Source: Pleodorina starrii
Taxonomy: Eukaryota; Chlorophyta; Chlorophyceae; Chlamydomonadales; Volvocaceae
Assembly: GCA_030267565.1 (NCBI GenBank)
Contig: BRXU01000011.1
Coordinates: 2,346,501 to 2,410,500, forward strand
Direction of reading: 5' to 3'
Length of the DNA stretch: 64,000 nt
A program made the translations under genes and the position numbers. Under the pieces are notes generated by a model. That model did no database searches, had not been told where the DNA came from, and worked only from the letters and a program-made list of their open reading frames with translations. Positions 57,601-64,000 of the stretch are shown here, one piece after another (position 1 is the stretch's first letter; every line of letters begins with the position of its first letter).

Positions 57601-60600
57601 AGCTCAAGGTGCGGTTGGTGCCCGAGCTGGAGATCCCGGAATGTTGGGCGCAATGTGCCACGGCACAAGAATAAAGGAGGCATCAGGGAGAGGGCGGGTA
57701 ATAATGTTTAACACTGCGTATGCATGGTCATGGGTCATGGGTGCATGGACCTGTCGCACCGTGCGAATCCATCGCCGGGCGTTACTTACACAGGCACCGG
57801 CCAGGCGCGCAGCCAGCTGCGTGAAGGGTTTGGCTTACGCGTGACTGAGAAAGTGGCATCCGCGGGTCCCCGAGGCGGCTCTTCGCGCTCTCACAGTGGA
57901 GGGCACCTAAGTGCTGGTCACCTGAGGACCACTGCTGCGGCCTGCATCCTGCGCGGGTTGGCAACACCCGCTACGGGGCTGTTGCATGGGCCGCAAGTCG
58001 ACACAACTTGCTCCTACCAAGGCGGGATCAGTTCGGGGAAGCGCAGTGTGGCCTCGCGGCCTGGGACGGCACTGGGACGGTTCCCGACACCCCTCGTGCA
58101 AATCCTCGGGCTGGCTTTCTGACCTTTTGGGCCGCAGGAGCAAGGAAGAGTGGTCCGAGACAAGGTGGTCGAAGCGGCAGTGGAGGCGCTGAACACGGCG
58201 GCCCAGTCGACCAGCACGGCGAAGCATCCACGCGACAAAGAGCTCGACCAGCTGAAGGACTGCAATAAAGCCGCCCCGCCACTGGCAGATGTGCGTACCT
58301 AATGCTTGCTCAGTAGTCGGGACTTGCAGACGCGTCTGGGTAAAAGGTTTTATAGTCCGGTCGACCAGACCGTCTCATTATTCGCCCACACGGGGCGCGG
58401 AGTACCGCAACGGAGCCAACTGTGATTCCAACGCGGCGTGACTTACCTCATCCTGGCCCCGCTGCGCGCGCCGCCGTTGCTTCTCCATGGCGTGACCGCA
58501 TGGAGGGCATCATGCGGATGCGTGCCACGCCATAGCGCATTGCTGCATCGTTGGCACTGGTGACACGCGGATGTGATGTTGGACTCCACTCTGCTGGGCC
58601 GTGGGGTATATGCGGCGGAAGATGGTCGCGGCGAGGAGGCACGCAAGCGAACTCACGAAGGCCTGAGATGAGTGGATCTCACACTGCTGTCTGTGTGTGT
58701 CCGCGCAGATGCTGCTGCTGCACATGGAGGACCAGCCGACCGGCGTCGCTCCGACCACGTCCATGGATCCGGGGCTGCCGCTGTCGTACGGGTGCGACGA
58801 ACCGCGCGAACAGGCCGCTCTTGGGTTTGGGTTTTCAGGCTGGCCCCACGCGCCCGGGCCAGCAGTGGTCCTGAGGACACCCCCTTCAGCATGCCATGCG
58901 GTTGGACTGGTTGTAGCCAGCTCGGAAAACGGCGCAGGCATGGCCTCCCGCAAGTCGTTTACTAATGGTCCCTTCTACGGCGTGTGGCTGTACGCCAGCC
59001 ACCATTGTTACAAGTGTCCCTTTCCGTGGCGCGCGCTTGTGGGTCCAGGTCGCTGTCCCAAGAGATCGCCAACCGGACGCGCCTTGGGCAGCTGCTCGTC
59101 AACGGGCCCGTGCCGCATGACCAGGTTAGTACTCTGCTTGCGAGGCCACGCAAGCGACTTCGCATGGGCGCTGCACGGTCATCAACGGGCTGATGAAAGT
59201 CTGTGCCATGCGCAAATCCTGCGCAAATCTTGACGGATGTGGGCGATGGCGCGCTCGCTCGAGCGCCAGGAAGCGGCTCTTGCGTACGCTGCACTGCGGT
59301 AGGACTGCCAGAGCAGATGTGCGCACGGCGCGCAGCTGTCTGGTGTGTTTCGCGGCAAGGCTATGCGAAGTGATCCGCTTCCCTCTGGCGGCCTGGCTGG
59401 CTGATTACGAGTCTCTGCCCAATTACTCAAACCATGGCCCGTGGTTGTCTTTCTCCCCTCGACCGCTTCCCACAGCAACCATGGAACGGACTGGACAGCA
59501 GGTCCCAGGCCAGGTCGAACCTTCTCACCATTACGGCGGAGCGGGTTCGGTTCGCCAGCCGCCTGCCGGAGCTGCCGGTCCTGCAGCGCCACGACGTCAT
59601 GGAGGCTATTGCGAACCGCATCGCCATCTGTGAGTGGCGCGGCGTTGCGGGGAAGGGTCCCAGTGAAGCCTTTCGCTTAGCGGCTCTTTGTGACCAAGGT
59701 TGACTCGTGGCGTGAACGTCGTAGCCCTTGGGCCGCAACCGGAGCGTCGCTTCGCTCAGCATGTTTTCAGCACATGGGTTGCCGGTGCTGCCGCCGCTGC
59801 CGCCTGCGCGTGGCATCCGGTCCTGCGGGCGCCCGGATTGGCATCCTGCTTTCCGCACCCGCGGCGGGGATGCTGGGGGACCGGCCGGCGCAGGCACGGC
59901 TGCAACTTCCGGTTCGGCCGGATGTGAATGGTATGACAGGCTGCACTCAAGCTGGGTCCTTCGGTGCGATTGTGCAGCTGTGCGCATTGCGGAGTGGTGC
60001 GGAGCTTTGGGAGCGCAAATGTTTCATGTTACAGCCGTTGGGCCTTGCAGGGTGTCCCCCCGGCACCCGAAGTGCAAAGCAGGCCTCAGGACGTCCCTGT
60101 GCAATAAGGATGCAGGCCCTGGTAGCCTGGCGTGGGTTGTTGGTGACTGCCGTCGACCTTAACGTGCCGTTAGGGGGTGCGCTCATGGTCCAGACGACAG
60201 TCTACGTCAGGTTACACCACATGTAGGTGTACATAATACACGACCTGAGCACGGACCCTCCCTCCGCACCATGCTGTGCCCTCCCCTGCCAACAGTGGCG
60301 TCAATAGCGGAGGACACCGCGAACGGCAACGGGAACCACTTCCTGGTGAGTCAAAGTTACTTACCTGCATGGGGCGCGGTGTCCCTCCCGCCGCCACGGC
60401 ACGGGTCCGGATTTTCCCGGCTACCTTGCATTTCATTCTGAATCTGCAACCCTGCGGGCCATTGAGCGCGTCCGCGCACATGCGTATCCTGCGCGGCGCT
60501 GCACTTTTTTCGCGCGTACAGCTTGTTCTTCATGTTTTGGTTGTTGGCCCGTAGGCGCCCTATCCTTACGCGCCGCCGAATAGAGCATGCACTGCCCTTG

Positions 60601-63600
60601 CCGGTCCTTGACCATGCTCGTAGGTGTACCCCGTTGGGTTTGAGCTCCCAAAGACGCCGCACGAGATCCTCCAGGGCCTAGGCGACCCGTTGGCGGCGCT
60701 GCAGGGGTACGCGCAGCTGCTGCGGTACAGGGGCTGGCTGCCGCTGAAGGACGAAGTGCCAAAGGTGGCTGGCTGGGACGAGACGGACGTGCTGCTGCTG
60801 CGGCTGTGCGACTGGATACACCACCAAAAGGAGCAGCGCGCCAGCGAAATTGTAAACTTGGCTATCCAGCTCCACGAGAGCACCGATAAGGTGAGCCCCC
60901 GCTCAAGCGCCGGTGTGGGTTCGTAAACGCGGCGCAGCCGTCCATCCGCCTGAGTCCTCCCACTTCATTTCTATTCCTAAGCTTTTCCGCTCTTTGCCGC
61001 ACTCTGCGGCATTGCCCTGATCAGGAGCACGTCGAGATGGTGCGGCGGCTGTGCGGCGAGCTGCCGACGGCGCTCGTGAAGCGCCATCAGGCGAAGTTGG
61101 AGGCGGCTGCCAAGGTATGTTTAGGAACCGCCGTTTTAAGTTCTTGTGGTGCAGCTGTTCGGGAAGGCCACGTACTGGCTTCAGTGGATGACCTCGTGAA
61201 TCGTCGCGGCTTCCAGCATATGTCTCGGACTTCAGAGTTGCAGGACGGCGCGGTGTCGCGCACGCGCGTGGGCGTGAGCCTTTGTGGGCTGGAAGGCCGC
61301 GGTGCTGCGGTTTAGGTGGAGTTGGGTGCTGCCGTTAGTCACCGAGGCAACCAGGAGCGGCGTGTGAACACAGCAGCGAACGGCAGGCCACATGAGTGTG
61401 CCCGCAAGGTGCCGATTCGGGCCCAAGCGAAGGGACGACCGACTGGCTTTGCGTTCTGCGGAAACGTCGTGGGCGCTTCACGCGATGCGACCGCTCGTTT
61501 TGCCCCTTGCCAGGCGGCATCCGGCGAGCTGCCCAATGGAAACGGCACCGTCGACGCCGAAGGCACGACCGCGCCCGTGAACCCTGAGGCGACCGACAAC
61601 GGCGGCATCAATGGCCAGCAGGGAGACGACAAGGACCTGTTTGGGCCTTTCCTCGAATTCGACATCCGCACCGACCTGCCGGCGGAGGAGCGCGCTGCGG
61701 TGAATGGGCGCTGGCGGCAGGACATCCTGGATGCGGTGGCTGTGATGCAGGTCAGCGCCGTTGATGCGATATGGGCGGATTGCGGGCCCGAGCTGCGGAC
61801 TCGGCAGAATCACGTTTCACGGCATTCCGGCTGTTGTGAGTGAGCAACACTCATATACGAAGAGAAGTCGTAGCAGTCAATACGGCCCACAGAGGAGTCG
61901 GGCGCTTTGCTGACTTGAACACCGGCGCTTTACTTTTAACCTGTCGCTGTATCGACATTGAATGATTTATGATCAACACAACGGCCTGTTCGGGAAGTTA
62001 AGGAGGGGGCATGGGTTTTGAATAGAGTGCCAAAGGGCTGAGGCGTTATCCCACGAATGCATGATTCCAGCAAGCACTCGTTCTTAACTACCCTGCAGGA
62101 GGGCAGCTGCGGGCTGGGGCGGCGCCTCTCCCTCGCCATGGCCACGTACATCGCGGAGAGCCTTAGCGTTAGGTATGTATGGTTGGCACGCGTGCTCATA
62201 CGGCACATGTCTCTGCAAAAGCGCCGCTAGCAAGCCCGTCGCCTGTGATGGCATTGCTGCGCGAGCAGACGCGCGGTACGGCGTTGGTGCGATTGCAGTG
62301 CGTGCGTTCACCGGTTCTGCTAAGGCGTCGCAAATGTCGCCCCGGGCGTATCCGCCCGCACGTGACCGGTGTCGCGTTTGAAGCTGCCGGCCCTGCAGCA
62401 GCGGTTCCTTCCTCTCCCGGCCTCGGCCCACAGGCAGTCGAGCTTTTTTGGTCGCCCATCTTGACCTGTGTATTTGCGATGCCAGGCGGCGCTTCAGCGC
62501 CGCCGCCGCTGCCTCCGCGTGACCTCGCCCCGCCCCCCGCCCCGGCTTGCCACCCCATGGCCATCCCGCTCTTGATCCCGCGGCAGCCACACCGACGTGG
62601 TGTTGACACCGGAGGGGCTGCGCGACTGGATAGCCCGGCTGGATACGGAGAAGCTGCTCCATCTGCGGTTCTTCGTGCTGACGCAGCTGGGCGTGCGGGC
62701 GGATGGGACCCTGTCGGGCATTCAGGACCGCTACGAAAGGTTCCAGCGCGTTGCGCGAGAGGAGATGTGGGCCGTGGAGGTGGTCCCTGGCGCCGGCTCA
62801 GCAGGTCAGTGGGATGATAGGGGTCCCGCACTGGGCATTGGGTGTCGCGCCAGGCCAGGTTTGAAAGACAGGGCTCTGGGGTGCGGCGGTCACGGACAGT
62901 GCCCCTGCGGGAGCGTGTGAGGGACCCGCCGATGCGATGGTGGCTGTGCGGTGAGGCCGTGTGCGGCTAAGGGCACGGACTGGAGTGGGGGCCCTGCTGG
63001 CGCAAGGAACGGTGAGGTCGTCGTCAATTTGAGGGGTCCCCTACTGCCCCCAATGCTCCTGGTGGGTAGGTGCATGGTAAGCTCTGGCTGATGAGCTGAC
63101 CGCCTGCTCTTATGTCCATCGTTTGCGTGTCATGGATTGCGTCGCCCCCAGCGAAAACGCCCTACTTCGACCTCATGTGCCGCCTGCCCGCCTGCCCACA
63201 TTACCCCGTCGGAACCTCAGCAGACAAGGTGCAGCTGTCGGACTGCGCTTTCCGGGGCTACTACCGCCGGCAGCTGTCCGCCCGGCGCAAGCGCATCATC
63301 CGGCTTCAGGTCCTGCACGCGATGATGCGGGCTGTCGGCGAGTCCAGGGCTGCGGCCGGCGGCGGCGGCGGCGCCGCCACCACCGCCCCCGTCGCCGCGC
63401 CCACTGCTACCGCCCCATCCGGCGGTGGCAAGAAGAAGGGCAAGGGCGGCGCCGCGGCGCAGGCGGCGGCGGCGGCGGGCCGTGAGGCGGACTCGTGGAC
63501 GTTGCCGCCGCTGCCGCCGAACGTTCCGCAGCTCGACGTGAACGACACGTCGGACCTGTTCGACATGATCCAGGCCGGCGAACTGGACAACAACAGGCTG

Positions 63601-64000
63601 CCTTCCTTGCTGAACGACGAGCCGCCGGTGTGCAGCCGGGAGATCGCGGAGCTCATGAAGGCGATCCTGGACCCCGAGTACGACGTCGCGCGTTTGGAGC
63701 AGGCGGAGCCAGGTGCGGTTCGGCTCTCGCCGGCGCCGAACGTCCCGACTGCGCGGAATCGGTTCGCCCGCCCGGTAGCCATGCCGGGTGTTGTGCACGG
63801 GCAAGTTGGAACCGCCAACATCCGGACCGGGACCGTTTACCCGATGCCCGTTTCTCCAGCGCTCGATTTCGCCATGCTGTGCGTGCGGTGGAAACCCAAC
63901 CGCAAGAAGTGGCTGGAGGGATGGGATGCGTTGTGGGAGGCGCGCCGTGAGGTTGTGTCGGTCGGTCGGGGGTTTGGGGGTGGGCTCCCAGGGCGTCGTG
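54688..64000 (+). CDS. Very intron-rich gene of unknown function, 3' end outside window
   Basis: At least 16 exons close in phase: 54688-55353, 55602-55796, 56249-56362, 56826-57010, 57446-57608, 58138-58290, 58709-58791, 59049-59124, 59476-59629, 60296-60345, 60624-60890, 61025-61114, 61514-61750, 62099-62172, 62587-62804, and 63152 to a likely donor near 63950 or the edge. More than 1150 residues are visible. The N-terminus is basic (MAPRGKGANGKEGRK) and hydrophilic. Residues about 150-300 are Lys/Glu-rich and probably coiled coil (DEAIKEKDKEKFEDFKDAK; ARIAEEKEKIREEVAQFL). Later parts look globular and mostly helical: FELPKTPHEILQGLGDPLAA, GWDETDVLLLRLCDWIHH, TPEGLRDWIARLDTEKLLHL. The last exon holds a Cys/His cluster, MCRLPACPHYPVG, then GGKKKGKGG. 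No signal peptide or membrane helix. I recognise no family; a cytosolic or nuclear scaffold is only an inference. Confidence 0.82.

Overview
The window reads as nuclear DNA of a volvocalean green alga (Chlamydomonas/Gonium/Volvox group). It is GC-rich and its genes are broken by many short introns with GT..AG borders. Its proteins carry long poly-Gln, poly-Ala and poly-Gly runs, TTTTAGGG-type telomere-like tracts sit in introns, and a TGTAA polyadenylation-type signal is seen. Nothing looks bacterial: there are no operons or Shine-Dalgarno sites. Exon models were assembled by eye from splice sites and phase. Where all phases close I say so, and borders may be off by a base or two.

Layout, left to right. 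(1) 1-1323, minus: 5' part of a secreted Pro-rich protein gene. (2) 1.6-4.4 kb: repeat-rich, with a TA-flanked inverted-repeat DNA element, a possible LINE endonuclease scrap and a 63-bp tandem repeat. (3) 4398-9678, minus: a WD40-like protein ending in a MYND zinc finger. (4) 9.7-13.3 kb: no supported gene. (5) 13257-15772, minus: a Thr-rich single-pass membrane protein with a signal peptide. (6) 16.26-19.6 kb, plus: a LINE with an intact 1088-codon reverse-transcriptase frame and a truncated endonuclease domain. (7) 19.6-22.5 kb: no gene seen, relatively AT-rich. (8) 22530-32182, minus: a very large BELL-type TALE homeodomain gene, related to the GSP1/HDG1 class that controls zygote development in Chlamydomonas. 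(9) 32.2-35.9 kb: no gene seen. (10) 35956-39459, minus: a complete eight-exon ketopantoate hydroxymethyltransferase (panB). (11) 39.5-41.5 kb: mostly empty, perhaps a second LINE scrap. (12) 41517-48014, plus: an intron-rich gene of unknown function. (13) 49231-50838, plus: a germin-like cupin. (14) 50.8-54.7 kb: no gene seen. (15) 54688 to the right edge, plus: a gene of at least 16 exons and unknown function, incomplete at its 3' end.

The genes do not form a pathway. They are independently organised nuclear genes separated by repeat-bearing spacers. The most notable locus is the BELL homeodomain gene, with a predicted 2379 residues. The two unrecognised multi-exon genes are the best candidates for undescribed biology.
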